DNA of 64,000 bases from Pseudomonas sp. RIT-562 (GCF_026241895.1 NZ_JAPJIV010000009.1:124001-188000); one strand, 5' to 3'; shown: positions 1 through 9,388, numbered from the stretch's first letter. Made by a program: numbers and translations. The notes: generated by a model from the letters alone, not told the origin.

Positions 1-2
1 TG

Positions 3-1397
3 TCGCGCCGTACGGCCGCCGAGGCGATCCATGCCGCCAACCTCAAGCTCGAAGCGCGGGTGCAAAATCGCACCCGTGAGCTCGATCACGCCAATGCCAA
101 GCTGCAGTACGAGAACCTGCACGATGCACTGACCGGCCTGCCCAATCGTACCTGCCTGCAACAACGCCTGGGCGTGGCCTGGTCGCGGTTCGGCAGCGAA
201 GGCGGGCACCTGGCGGTGATGTTCATCGACCTCGACCGCTTCAAGATGGTCAACGACAGCCTCGGCCATCACTTCGGCGACCTGCTGTTGATGCAGGCTG
301 CCCACCGCCTGCGCGGCTGCCTGCGGGAAACCGACCTGCTGGCGCGCCTGGGTGGCGACGAGTTTTCCGTGCTGGCCCCCGACGCGCCACTGGAGGCGGT
401 GATCGACATCGCCGAGCGCATCCTGGTGGCATTCGACCTGCCGTTCTTCATCAATGGCCTTGAGGTGTTCTCGTCCTGCAGTATCGGCATCGTCAGCGCC
501 GACAGCCAGTTCCATCACGAGCCGGCCGACCTTCTGCGCGATGCCGATGCGGCCATGTACCGGGTCAAGAGCGCCGGGCGCGACAGCTATGCGGTGTTCA
601 ATCAGGAAGTTCGCCGGGAAGTCTCGGACCAGGTCGAGCGCGAGGGCGCATTACGCAATGCGCTCAAGCGCACCGACGAACTGCTGCCGTATTTCCAGCC
701 GATCGTCAGCGTCGCCACCGGCGAATTGCTCGCCCTGGAAGCGTTGATCCGCTGGCATCAGCCGGGGGGCAGGGTGATCGGTCCGGGTGAGTTTCTGCCG
801 GATGTCGAGGGCTTGCGCCTGATCGGCCGACTGGACCTGTACATGCTCAACTGCATCGCGGTGATTCTGGCCCAGCCGGAACACGCCAACTGGCCGCCGG
901 TGCACGTCAATTGTTCCAGCTACAGCATGACCCGTCCGGATTTCGCCAGCGATGTCCTGGCCCTGCTGGCCCGGCATGCGGTGGCGCCCTCGCGAATCTG
1001 CCTGGAACTGACCGAAGGCGCGCTGGTGGCGGAACCGGCGATTGCCCGCCTGACCATGCAGCAATTGGCTGACAACGGCATGTCGGTGGTGCTCGATGAC
1101 TTCGGCGCCGGGTTCTCCTCCCTGAGCTATGTGCACCAGTACCGTTTCAGCGGCTTGAAGATCGACAAGTCATTCATCCTCGAACTGACCACCAGCCCGC
1201 GCAGTCGAGCGATCGTGCGGGCCATCGTGCGCATGGCCGAATCACTGGACCTGAGCGTGGTGGCCGAAGGCGTCGAGGACCAGGCGACGCTGGACTTGCT
1301 GCGCGAGATGGGCGCGACACAAGCCCAGGGCTATTATTTCGCCAAGCCGATGGCGTTGGAGGCGCTGCTGGATACGTTGCCAGTCGGGATTTCGTGA
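3..1397 (+). CDS. GGDEF-EAL cyclic-di-GMP turnover protein (5' truncated by window edge)
   Basis: The reading frame is open to the left edge, so the N-terminal sensory part is missing. A methionine-type start exists only inside a coiled-coil linker (GTG at 60) and is unlikely to be the true start. The visible part is a helical linker, then a GGDEF domain (about residues 25-185 counted from that GTG) with an intact GGDEF signature preceded by RLG, then an EAL domain (about 200-440). The EAL motifs are present: EALIRW, the N of VNCSS, ELTE, the DDFGAG loop, K of LKIDKSF and E of VAEGVE. Both diguanylate cyclase and phosphodiesterase activity are therefore possible, although many such tandem proteins use only one. 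The input domain is unknown because it lies outside the window. Confidence 0.93.
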   Translation, partial: SRRTAAEAIHAANLKLEARVQNRTRELDHANAKLQYENLHDALTGLPNRTCLQQRLGVAWSRFGSEGGHLAVMFIDLDRFKMVNDSLGHHFGDLLLMQAAHRLRGCLRETDLLARLGGDEFSVLAPDAPLEAVIDIAERILVAFDLPFFINGLEVFSSCSIGIVSADSQFHHEPADLLRDADAAMYRVKSAGRDSYAVFNQEVRREVSDQVEREGALRNALKRTDELLPYFQPIVSVATGELLALEALIRWHQPGGRVIGPGEFLPDVEGLRLIGRLDLYMLNCIAVILAQPEHANWPPVHVNCSSYSMTRPDFASDVLALLARHAVAPSRICLELTEGALVAEPAIARLTMQQLADNGMSVVLDDFGAGFSSLSYVHQYRFSGLKIDKSFILELTTSPRSRAIVRAIVRMAESLDLSVVAEGVEDQATLDLLREMGATQAQGYYFAKPMALEALLDTLPVGIS

Positions 1398-1400
1398 AGC

Positions 1401-1425
1401 ATCGCCAGCAAGCAGGCTCCTACAG
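1401..1425. repeat. Partial REP-like element
   Basis: A half element of the type 'atcgccagcaagcaggctcc' lies just after the GGDEF-EAL stop. It is one arm of the palindrome found complete elsewhere in this window (for example 26395-26461). Confidence 0.6.
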
Positions 1426-1522
1426 TGATGCGCCGCAGTTCGGCGGGCACCTCCTGTCAGGTGCGCTGAATTTAATTCCGGGCGTCCTGCTCCATTCAGA
1501 AACAGCTCTGGATAGCACGACC

Positions 1523-1771
1523 ATGAATTCATTCAAGAACAGGCTGACGCAAGCTCAGGAACAGCGATTGCTCGCGCTGGATGCCTGGCACCAGACGTTG
1601 CAAAATTGCTCGCTACGGATGGAGTGTCCCGATGCTTACCATGAAGATCTGTTGCGCCAGGCGGATGAAATGGACCGCCTCGGCATCGTCAACTGGGAGG
1701 AATGGCGCGATCTGCGGATCGAGGCGGATCAGGCTTATCTACGGGCGGTTGCGGGCGGGGATTATCATTAA
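1523..1771 (+). CDS. Small hypothetical protein, 82 aa
   Basis: I do not recognise a family. The frame is open further upstream (to 1394), but that stretch runs through a REP half element, so the ATG at 1523 is the more sensible start. No good Shine-Dalgarno sequence is visible before it. The product is a soluble, charged, helical protein rich in Glu, Arg and Gln (EQRLLALDAWHQTLQ..., WEEWRDLRIEADQAYL) with no signal peptide or membrane segment. Its stop lies 1 base from the arcA stop on the other strand, so the two genes converge tail to tail. The amphipathic, coding-like composition makes it more than a chance ORF. Confidence 0.55.
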   Translation: MNSFKNRLTQAQEQRLLALDAWHQTLQNCSLRMECPDAYHEDLLRQADEMDRLGIVNWEEWRDLRIEADQAYLRAVAGGDYH

Positions 1772-1772
1772 T

Positions 1773-3022
1773 TCAATAATCGACAGGGTCGCGAATGATC
1801 GGGCAGGTCATGCAATGGCTGCCGCCACGCCCGCGCACCAGTTCGCCTGCGCTGATGGTGATGACTTCCACCCCGGCTTTGCGCAGTAGCGTGTTGGTGT
1901 AGGTATTGCGGTCGTATCCGATCACCACACCGGGCTCAAGGGCCAGCACATTGTTGCCGTCATCCCATTGTTCCCGTTCAGCCGCGAAGCGGTTGCCGCC
2001 GGTTTCAATCACGCGTAATTGCTCCAGGCCCAGCGCCTTGGCTACGGTGTCGAGGAAACTGCCGTTCTCGCGGCGTATGTCGATGCCTCCTGGCTGACTG
2101 TCATCGGGTCGCAAGGAAAATGCGACGATGCGATTCACTATGTCCGGATAGATCGTCACGACGTCGCGATCGCAGAAACTGAATACAGTATCCAGATGCA
2201 TGGCCGCACGAGATTTTGGCAGGCACGCGACGATAATCCGCTGCACCGCGTTGTGCTTGAACAGATTGCTCGCCAGCTGAGCAATGGCATGGCTGGAGGA
2301 TCGTTCACCCATGCCGATCAGCACCACGCCCTGGCCAATGGGCATCACATCACCGCCCTCCAGGGTGGCATTGGCGTATTGCTGGTCAGGATCGCCGTAC
2401 CAGATCTGAAAGTCGGCCTCGGTGAACTGCGGATGGAATCTGTAGATGGCGCTCGTCAGTTGGGTCTCCTGACGACGCGCTGGCCAGTACATCGGGTTCA
2501 GCGTCACTCCGCCATAGATCCAGCAGCTGGTGTCGCGGGTGAACTGGGTGTTGGGCGTGGCGGCAAGATAAAGCTGGAATGGCCGAGAAACTCACGCAGC
2601 ACTTCGACCGTGTGTTGGCTGAAACTGCCCAGCAGGTCGTCCGCAGAGACTCCGCCGATCAGGTATTCGGCAATCTTGCGCGGCTCCAGGCCGCGCAGCC
2701 AGGATTGCAGTTCATTGCCCAGGCCAAAGCCGAGTGGGTTAGCTCGCATCGTGCGCTGCATGATCCAGTCGAGCGCCTCTGGCAGGCAGACTATGTCGGT
2801 GAGCAGGTTGTGCATCTCCAGCACCTCGATATTGCGAGCGCGCATCTTGCTCACGAAGTCGAAGTGATCGCGCCGGGCCTGGGCTACCCAGAGCACGTCA
2901 TCAAACAGCAAGTCGTTGCAGTTGCCCGGGGTCAGCCGCTGGTGCGCAAGGCCGGGGGAACACACCATGACCTTGCGCAGTTTGCCGGCTTCGGAGTGCA
3001 CGCCGAGTGGCTGCCTGGACAT
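1773..3022 (-). pseudogene. arcA: Arginine deiminase gene with a single-base frameshift
   Basis: Arginine deiminase converts L-arginine to citrulline and ammonia. Two abutting minus-strand frames make one complete ADI of about 416 residues, the usual length. The first (start 3022) carries the N-terminal half and loses homology after FILPP. The second resumes with the sequence leading to [16 protein letters not shown] and ends with the catalytic-cysteine motif GGSHCMTCP. Restoring one base near 2556, in the codon after CCG-CCA, rejoins the frames through the expected [16 protein letters not shown] stretch. So this is a one-base deletion, either a real mutation or an assembly error. ATG 3022 is preceded by AGGAGGTGA, which overlaps the stop of the upstream c-di-GMP gene. 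No arcB, arcC or arcD is nearby, so the usual ADI operon is absent here. Confidence 0.88.
2550..2562 (-). other. Site of the arcA -1 frameshift
   Basis: On the minus strand the bases read ...ttg ccg cca cgc cca aca. Conserved ADI sequence needs ...ttg ccg cca cNg ccc aac acc (LPP-x-PNT). One base is missing close to 2556. Confidence 0.75.
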
Positions 3023-3032
3023 ATTCACCTCC

Positions 3033-6023
3033 TCAGGTTTTGCCCACCGGATGGCCATTGCGCAGACGCGCATCCAGCCAAGCTTCATACTCCGCTGCAG
3101 GCATCGGGCGGCCATACAGATAACCCTGAGCCTGATCGCAGCCTATGTCCTTGAGAAAGCTGTTTTGTTCTTCGGTTTCCACGCCTTCGGCAATTATTTT
3201 GAAGCCCAGGGCGTGGCCCAGTTCCACGATGGTTTTAGTGATGGCCACATCGCGCGGGTCATTGGGTAAATCCGAGATAAAGCTGCGGTCGATTTTCAAA
3301 TGGTTGATGGGTAACAGCTTGAGGTAGGCCAGGGAGGAGTAGCCTGTACCAAAGTCGTCAATGGCCGTGGTTATCCCCAGACCCTGCAATGTACTCAAGA
3401 CTTCTCGAGAGTGTTCCGGGCTGGCCATCATCAAGCTTTCAGTGACTTCCACCTCCAGTACGTGCGCCGGCAGGTCGTACTCTTCCAGTGCGCTTCTCAG
3501 GGTTTCGACAAAGTCGCTTCGGTCGATCTGCAGCGGCGCGACATTGATCGCGATGACGCCATGCAATAGCTGCAGATCTGTCCAGCGCCGGATATCCCGG
3601 CAGACCATCTCGACGACTTGCTCGCCGATCTGGATGATCAGTCCGGTGGTTTCCGCCAGCGGTATGAATTCCCCTGGAGCAATCAGCCCTTGATCGGGGT
3701 CGCGCCAACGGATGAGCGCTTCGGCACCGGCAATTGCATGGGTAAGCAGATTTATCTTCGGCTGATACCAGACTTCAAACTCGTGATTGAGCACCGCGCG
3801 TCGCAGAAAACGTTCGCCATTGAGTCTTTCCTGAGCGCGCAAGGTCATTTCAGGCTGGTAAAAACGGTAGTCGTTGCGTCCGCCTTCCTTGGCGCCGTAC
3901 ATGGCGGTATCAGCCTGCCTCAGCAGTTGCTCGGGAGTTTCGGCGTCATGGGGCGCCACCGATATGCCGATGCTCGCCGTCACTAACGTGGAAGTGCCTT
4001 TTAAATCGAAGGGTTCCTGAAGGGCTACCAGGAGTTTTTTCGCAACGATGATGGCGTCGGTGGGGTGGGCAAGGTTGTTCAAAATCAGCGCAAACTCATC
4101 GCCTCCCAAGCGCGATACCGTATCTTCGGAACGCACGCACGCGAGGAATCTGGACGATGCCTGTTGCAACAGCAGGTCGCCAAGGGAATGGCCCAGGCTG
4201 TCGTTTACAGTTTTAAAACCATCGAGGTCGAGCACCACCACTGCCAGGAACTGGTTGTAGCTCAGTGACAGGTCGAGGGAATGCTGCAGTCGCTCATTGA
4301 ACAAGGCTCGATTGGGCAGGGCGGTTACCGGGTCGTAATGGGACATCCGCTCCAGATCGGATTGTGATTGGTTGATGGCGGAAATATCCGAAAAAACCGC
4401 AACATAATTGCTGACGTTGCCAGCTTCATTGTAAACAGCGTTGATGGTCAGCCATTCCGGATAAAGCTCACCATTTTTTCTCCGATTCCATAGTTCGCCG
4501 CGCCATAGGCCGGTGGTTTTCAGGCTTTTCAGAATCTGCCGGTAAAACGCGTTGTCCTGTTTGTCGGTGATGAGCGTATTGGGCTTTAATCCTACGGATT
4601 CCTCGGCACTGAAGCCTGAAATCTTCACGTAGGCGGAGTTGACCGAGAGTATGTGCCCGCGAGCATTGGTGATGATCACACCGTCAGCGGTGTTATCCAG
4701 GACGATCCCCGCCAGGCGTAACTGCTCGGTGCGTTGTTTGATCTCGGTAATGTCAGTGGAAATGCCCAGCACCCCAGAAGCTTGCCCATTTGCGCCTTTC
4801 AAGATGCATTTGGTCGTGAGGTACGTGCGCGTTGTTCCCTGTTTGTTGACCTGATCCTCAAAACGCAAGCTGCCGCCACTGGAAATCACGTGCTTGTCGT
4901 TGTCGCGCAGGATTTTCGCCTGAATAAACGGCAGATAACTTTCCCGTGTCTTGCCCTCCATTTCCTCGAAAGTAAGACCGGCGGCTTGTTCGAACATACG
5001 GTTGCACAGGCGCAGTTTGCCCTCGGTGTCGTAGACATAGATCAGCGACGGGGCGTTATCGACGATGTCGAGCAATAGTGCTTTCTGTGTCTGCCGTTCT
5101 TCAACTTCGTGGGCTAACTCGGCATGGCGTTGGCGAATCAGCAGGTGACTCTTGCTCAGTTGCGCGGCGAAATAGGTGAACAAACCGGTGCAGGTGAGGG
5201 CGACCAGAAACAGCGGCGAGTTGAACAGCGAGCTCGCAGGCCAACCCTGGCGCGGCAATGCCGCGAGTTCCCATACTCCACCTGGAATATCAACGACTGT
5301 GGTGACTGCGTCATTCTGGAATATTTCAGGGTTGCCGTAGATCATCGCGCCGCTTGCACCCGATCCATCTTTGCCGCGAAGGGCCAGCTGCAAGTTTTTA
5401 TCGCCGACGATACCGCCGGCGGTGAGTAGTTGCAGCACATCGGCGACCACGGAAGCATTGCCCCAGTAAGTCTCCTTGCCGGCCGCATTGCTGATGAAAA
5501 CCGGGCGACGATGGATGAATCCCTGGCCGCCCTGAACCAGTTGCACGGGGCCTGCCAATATGGCTTCTTGCTGTTGGCGAGCCCGTTCGATCGCCCGGTA
5601 TTGCTCGGGAATCTTGTGGTAATCCAACCCCAGGACTTCTCGATTTCCTTGCAGCGGAAAGACATTACGCACGACATCATCGGGCGCCAGCGCAATGTGG
5701 CGAATATGCGGCTGGGATGAAATGGCCTGTCGGGCCATCCCATCAAAATGCGCCGATGAAATTTCGCCATCCACTCTCAGCAGCTGGCCGATGCCTTCGG
5801 TCACATCAAACGTCGAGCGCACTTCGCTCTCCAGATGCGCGCGGATATTGGCCAGCGTGGAAATCACCTGAGCTCGGGCCTCTTGGGCTTCCTCGCGTGA
5901 ATCCAGGGTGCCAAGAGTTACGGAAAGGACGACTCCGGTCAGGAAAATGCTGCCTGGTAGTGCAAATGTGCGCCACGATCGTGGTTGGGCATCAACGGGG
6001 CGATCACTTTTATCGGTCGCCAT
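3033..6023 (-). CDS. Membrane CHASE-PAS-PAS-GGDEF-EAL c-di-GMP signalling protein
   Basis: A 996-residue protein from the ATG at 6023; an in-frame start at 6044 would only add seven residues. Order: cytoplasmic tail, TM1 (about 20-40), a periplasmic CHASE-type sensor (about 65-260), TM2 (about 270-292), two PAS domains (about 310-430 and 435-555), GGDEF (about 565-725, intact RLGGDEF) and EAL (about 735-985). EAL residues are present: EALIRW, EVTES, AIDDFGTGYSS, KIDRSF and IAEGVET. CHASE domains sense extracellular small molecules, so a periplasmic ligand probably tunes c-di-GMP synthesis or breakdown. The stop codon is embedded in the ribosome-binding site of arcA 10 bases downstream, so the two genes should be co-translated. 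The promoter lies in the region shared with the divergent trmK-like gene. Confidence 0.93.
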   Translation of the reverse strand: MATDKSDRPVDAQPRSWRTFALPGSIFLTGVVLSVTLGTLDSREEAQEARAQVISTLANIRAHLESEVRSTFDVTEGIGQLLRVDGEISSAHFDGMARQAISSQPHIRHIALAPDDVVRNVFPLQGNREVLGLDYHKIPEQYRAIERARQQQEAILAGPVQLVQGGQGFIHRRPVFISNAAGKETYWGNASVVADVLQLLTAGGIVGDKNLQLALRGKDGSGASGAMIYGNPEIFQNDAVTTVVDIPGGVWELAALPRQGWPASSLFNSPLFLVALTCTGLFTYFAAQLSKSHLLIRQRHAELAHEVEERQTQKALLLDIVDNAPSLIYVYDTEGKLRLCNRMFEQAAGLTFEEMEGKTRESYLPFIQAKILRDNDKHVISSGGSLRFEDQVNKQGTTRTYLTTKCILKGANGQASGVLGISTDITEIKQRTEQLRLAGIVLDNTADGVIITNARGHILSVNSAYVKISGFSAEESVGLKPNTLITDKQDNAFYRQILKSLKTTGLWRGELWNRRKNGELYPEWLTINAVYNEAGNVSNYVAVFSDISAINQSQSDLERMSHYDPVTALPNRALFNERLQHSLDLSLSYNQFLAVVVLDLDGFKTVNDSLGHSLGDLLLQQASSRFLACVRSEDTVSRLGGDEFALILNNLAHPTDAIIVAKKLLVALQEPFDLKGTSTLVTASIGISVAPHDAETPEQLLRQADTAMYGAKEGGRNDYRFYQPEMTLRAQERLNGERFLRRAVLNHEFEVWYQPKINLLTHAIAGAEALIRWRDPDQGLIAPGEFIPLAETTGLIIQIGEQVVEMVCRDIRRWTDLQLLHGVIAINVAPLQIDRSDFVETLRSALEEYDLPAHVLEVEVTESLMMASPEHSREVLSTLQGLGITTAIDDFGTGYSSLAYLKLLPINHLKIDRSFISDLPNDPRDVAITKTIVELGHALGFKIIAEGVETEEQNSFLKDIGCDQAQGYLYGRPMPAAEYEAWLDARLRNGHPVGKT

Positions 6024-6249
6024 GCCAGCTCGGGTTCTTTCCAACGCGTCATTCCCTGGAAACCATCATTGAAACGGAACGGAGTAAACCGGTGGCGTTG
6101 CCTGCGTATCCATATGGGATGATTCTAGCCTGTCAGTGGTTCAACTGTTCCGACGACCGCCGCTTATTGAAATCCACGGCACCAGCCCACACAATCGCGT
6201 CCCGATCCGGCCTTGGCAGCCGAACGCCCGTGGTAAAAAGGAATCGTCG

Positions 6250-6945
6250 TTGAACCAACATACACTGTCCATGCGCCTTGAGCGCGTTGCCGCGCATGTG
6301 CCTGCTGGCGCCCGTTTGGCCGATATCGGCTCGGACCACGGCTACCTGCCGGTGGCTCTGATGCGCCGTGGCGCCATTGCGAGGGCAGTGGCAGGTGAGG
6401 TGGCAATCACACCATTCCTCTCTGCCGAACGCACCGTGCGTGAAAACCAACTGGAGCAACACATCAGCGTGCGCCTGGCCAACGGCCTCGCGGCGATCGA
6501 GCCGCAAGACGCGATCACCGCAGTCAGCATCTGCGGCATGGGCGGCGAGACGATTCGCGACATCCTCGAAAGCGGCAAGGCGCACCTCAGCGGTGCAGAA
6601 CGCCTGATCCTGCAGCCCAACGGCGGCGAGCAGCCGCTGCGTCAATGGCTGATGGAAAACGGTTACCGCATCCACTTCGAAGAATTGCTGCGGGAAAAGC
6701 GCTTTTACTATGAAATCATCGTCGCCGAGCGCGATGGCCCCGTCGTGTATTGCGCCGAGCAGTTGTACTTCGGCCCGCTGCAGATGCAGGCTCGTAGTCC
6801 ATTGTTTCTGGCCAAATGGCAGCGTTTACTGCAGCAGAAGCACAAGACCCTGGACAGTTTCGCCCACGCCCGGCAGGCGGTCCCGGAGGACAAGCTGCAA
6901 GAGCTGGCCCAGCAGGCGCGATGGATTACAGAGCTACTGGCCTGA
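6250..6945 (+). CDS. trmK: TrmK-family tRNA (adenine-N1)-methyltransferase
   Basis: A SAM-dependent methyltransferase of the COG2384/TrmK family, whose characterised Gram-positive members make m1A22 in tRNA. Seen: the SAM-binding motif ADIGSDHGYLP near the N-terminus, CGMGGETI in the middle and LQPNGGE later, followed by a helical C-terminal domain. The frame is open further up, but the family begins close to the MRLERVAAHVPAG segment. A TTG at 6250 with AAAAAGGAA upstream is the best start (231 aa); ATG 6271 is the alternative. The gene is divergent from the CHASE-GGDEF-EAL gene and followed by tspO. The exact tRNA target in Pseudomonas is inferred from family. Confidence 0.85.
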   Translation: MNQHTLSMRLERVAAHVPAGARLADIGSDHGYLPVALMRRGAIARAVAGEVAITPFLSAERTVRENQLEQHISVRLANGLAAIEPQDAITAVSICGMGGETIRDILESGKAHLSGAERLILQPNGGEQPLRQWLMENGYRIHFEELLREKRFYYEIIVAERDGPVVYCAEQLYFGPLQMQARSPLFLAKWQRLLQQKHKTLDSFAHARQAVPEDKLQELAQQARWITELLA

Positions 6946-7066
6946 ACGCCTGCGGCAAAAAACTCTGTGCCTGGGCAGACTTTTTTGCGCCACCGGGTTG
7001 TCCAACCCTGAGACTGCCAACTTGGCTTTCCAAACCCAGATAGCTGGCCTCAGCTAAGGACAGACG

Positions 7067-7504
7067 ATGACCTTCCTGATTTTCCTCATAGCCTGCGGTG
7101 CTGCGGCGAGCACCGGTATCCTGTTCAAACCCGGTCAATGGTACGAAGAGCTCAAGAAGCCCAGCTTCACGCCACCCAAATGGTTGTTTCCCCTCGCCTG
7201 GACCATCATCTACCTGCTGCTCGCCTGGGCGGGGTACCGCTTGAGCCTGATGCCGGGCAGCCAGGTGGTGCTGGCACTGTGGGCGGCGCAAATAGCCTTG
7301 AACACGTTGTGGACCCCGGTGTTCTTTGGCGCCCATCACACGTTTGCCGGGATGGTGATCATCACGCTGCTGTGGCTGGTGGTCGCGACGATGGTGGTGC
7401 TGGCCTTGCGTCTGGATATAGTGACGGGGTTGATCCTGTTCCCGTACTTGATCTGGCTGTGCGTGGCCGGGGCGTTGAATTTCTCGATATGGCGTAATAA
7501 CTGA
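7067..7504 (+). CDS. tspO: TspO/MBR family tryptophan-rich sensory membrane protein
   Basis: A 145-residue integral membrane protein with five predicted helices. The N-terminal signature GQWYEELKKPSFTPPKWLFPLAW is the hallmark of the TspO/peripheral benzodiazepine receptor family, followed by W-rich helices (NTLWTPVFFGAHH). TspO proteins bind porphyrins and other hydrophobic ligands and are linked to tetrapyrrole and stress responses. Length is normal, and the gene begins with ATG about 120 bases after the trmK-like gene on the same strand. The neighbours give no clue to its ligand here. Confidence 0.92.
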   Translation: MTFLIFLIACGAAASTGILFKPGQWYEELKKPSFTPPKWLFPLAWTIIYLLLAWAGYRLSLMPGSQVVLALWAAQIALNTLWTPVFFGAHHTFAGMVIITLLWLVVATMVVLALRLDIVTGLILFPYLIWLCVAGALNFSIWRNN

Positions 7505-7527
7505 GTTTGCCGTGGGCTTTGCCGGCG

Positions 7528-7580
7528 TCATTGCCAGCAAGCTTTGAGCGGCACCTTGTAGGAGCGAGCTTGCTCGCGAA
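7528..7580. repeat. REP-like element downstream of tspO
   Basis: An inverted pair: a degenerate 'cattgccagcaagctttgagc' arm followed by 'tgtaggagcgagcttgctcg'. The remaining 200 bases up to the DUF1206 gene contain no ORF I can support. Confidence 0.65.
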
Positions 7581-7797
7581 AAACCCCAGAGCGCCACGGG
7601 ATGTCAGGCTGTGAAGTTGCATTACCCGGCGGCAAAGCTGATCGCATTGCACGCCGGGATTATCGGGGCCGGGTCAGGACGATCGAGCTCATCTCGGTGG
7701 TGGAGGTGATCGCAGCAGGGGCCCTGGCCTTGATGCCTTCGATCACGGCGGCGATGCTCATGCTCCGGCGCGAAGTATCTTCCTGCAAATGCCGACG

Positions 7798-8613
7798 CTA
7801 GCGGCCGGCGACTCCAGGTACGTCCATGTTGATCTTGCGCCAGGCGGCTTCGGAAAAACTGTAGACCGAGAACGCGATCAACCCCAATGCCATCACCATC
7901 AATAGCACGGCACCTGCCGGCAGATTCTGCAAGGCATCGAGGGCGTCCTTCAGCCCCGGAGGGTCCACGGCCTTGTAGTTGGAGCCGCTGATCGCCAGCA
8001 GCAGGGCAATCTCGAGAAACACCACGCCGCGCGCAATCAGGCCGAAGCGCGAGACGGGACGCACGTAGCGCATGACCTCTTCATCTGCTTCAAAGTACTT
8101 CTCGAACGTGGCCTTCCAGCCCTTGATCAGGTGCGCAATGCCGACACCGAGCGGAACGAGGGCGATCAGGTAAATCAGCAGGTTTGAGTGTTCCCAGGAC
8201 AGCATTTGCGCCAGCAGGTCCTTGGTCTGTGAACCGCCGTCACCGCCCGAACTTCTCAGGCCGCTGACCAGCAGGCCCAGGGCAAAGAACGCCAAGGCGC
8301 CGTTGACCAGGCCGCCAGCGAGCAAGCCGGCACGGATCACCAGGCCCTTGAGGTGGCTGCCGTGATGGTCAACGTCGCGCACGGCTTGCAGCACCCGCCA
8401 GGCGGCAAACGCCAGCAGGCCCGCCACCACCAGCCCCACCAGGACATAACCGAACGGCTGGCTCAACAAGGCCTCGAGGCTGCGGTGGCTGTCCTTGGGT
8501 TTTGTCGAGTCCTGGGCGGCGAGCAAGGCGAAGATGCCGATGATCAAATAGATGACGCCTCGAGCGGCGTATCCGCCTCGTGCAAGTGCGACGAGGCTCT
8601 GGTGAGCGGACAT
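7798..8613 (-). CDS. DUF1206 family membrane protein
   Basis: A 271-residue polytopic protein made of three tandem two-helix repeats, the typical DUF1206 layout. Each begins with a motif like ARGGYAARGVIYLIIG (N-terminal), IRAGLLAGGLVNGALAFFALG (middle) and SRFGLIARGVVFLEIALLL (third). Function is unknown for the family. ATG 8613 is chosen because the longer frame (to 8727) would run through a REP element and lacks homologous sequence; the MSAHQSLVALARGGYAARG beginning matches the family start. It stands alone, facing away from the neighbouring kinase-like gene. Confidence 0.9.
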   Translation of the reverse strand: MSAHQSLVALARGGYAARGVIYLIIGIFALLAAQDSTKPKDSHRSLEALLSQPFGYVLVGLVVAGLLAFAAWRVLQAVRDVDHHGSHLKGLVIRAGLLAGGLVNGALAFFALGLLVSGLRSSGGDGGSQTKDLLAQMLSWEHSNLLIYLIALVPLGVGIAHLIKGWKATFEKYFEADEEVMRYVRPVSRFGLIARGVVFLEIALLLAISGSNYKAVDPPGLKDALDALQNLPAGAVLLMVMALGLIAFSVYSFSEAAWRKINMDVPGVAGR

Positions 8614-8680
8614 GGGATGTGATTCCAGAGGAGTGATAAAGAGCAGACCTGTGGCGGCGCGAGGGGTTCGATCTGTAGCG

Positions 8681-8742
8681 GCTAGACTTGCCGGCGATGG
8701 CGATCTTGCGGACGTCATCGCTGGCAAGCCAGGCTCCTACAG
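8681..8742. repeat. REP palindrome
   Basis: Two inverted arms, 'gacttgccggcgatggcga' and 'catcgctggcaagccaggct', separated by a short loop and ending in 'cctacag'. It lies between the DUF1206 start and the kinase-like gene. Confidence 0.75.
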
Positions 8743-8782
8743 GTGATCGGGGGTGTATGCGGGAATGGGCTGGGCACAAATC

Positions 8783-8816
8783 CGTAGGAGCCCGGCTTGC
8801 CGGCGATGGCGATGGT
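8783..8816. repeat. Single REP arm
   Basis: 'cgtaggagcccggcttgccg' followed by gcgatggcgatgg. This arm and its upstream flank (ggcacaaatc) are identical to 13980-14019, so the copied unit extends beyond the palindrome. Confidence 0.7.
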
Positions 8817-8842
8817 GAAGGTGATGAAGCCAGCGCGCCAGC

Positions 8843-9388
8843 CTACGACGTAGTGGCGCGGCAAGGGGCGGAGGAGGGGCCCAGGTTGCGCAGGAATGCT
8901 TCAATCTGCCCGGTACCGCGCAAATGCACGACTGGAACCTGCGGCCCGACGGCCAGGCGTACGGCTTCGATGCCGGGGCGGTAGCCGCGATCGAAGGTCC
9001 ACACGAACTTGAGGAAGGTCAGGAACTCACGGTCGAGTTTTTCCGAACAGCCGACGGCAATGTCGGGCCGAGGACGGTTCATCACACTGCGCCGTATCAC
9101 CCGGGTAAAACAGGTGAGGCGCGGTGTGTCGAGCCAGATGATCAGGTCGGCATGAGGCAGGCGCAGGTCAAAGGTGCGCCGCGCATAGTTGCCCTCACAC
9201 ACCCAGGCATCCGTTGCGATCGCCACCCGAACCCGTTCGCGAAACTGCTCGGCATCAGGCTCGACCCAGCCAGGTTCCCAGAACAACCTGTCCAGGTGCA
9301 CCACGGGCAGGCTCAGTTGTTCGCCTAAAGCACGGGCCAGGGTGGATTTGCCGCTACCGGCGTTACCCAGAATCACAATCCTTTGCAT
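8843..9388 (-). CDS. P-loop adenylate kinase-like / topology-modulation (FlaR-like) protein
   Basis: A 181-residue P-loop NTPase with the Walker A motif GNAGSGKST at residues 8-16, a lid-like HLDRLFWEPGW segment, DAWVCEGNYARRT and DLIIWLDTPR (Walker B-like). This pattern is shared by proteins annotated as 'DNA topology modulation protein FlaR' or as shikimate/adenylate kinase-like; the actual substrate is unknown. ATG 9388 is preferred over ATG 9403 because GGAGAG lies 4 bases before it. The C-terminal tail (about 15 residues, rich in Ser/Ala/Arg) runs into REP-flanking sequence and may be a recent extension. Confidence 0.82.
   Translation of the reverse strand: MQRIVILGNAGSGKSTLARALGEQLSLPVVHLDRLFWEPGWVEPDAEQFRERVRVAIATDAWVCEGNYARRTFDLRLPHADLIIWLDTPRLTCFTRVIRRSVMNRPRPDIAVGCSEKLDREFLTFLKFVWTFDRGYRPGIEAVRLAVGPQVPVVHLRGTGQIEAFLRNLGPSSAPCRATTS

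Noticed and set aside
7660..7761. A 33-residue minus-strand ORF (MSIAAVIEGIKARAPAAITS...)
   Set aside because: No ribosome-binding site and no family; it could be debris between tspO and the DUF1206 gene.
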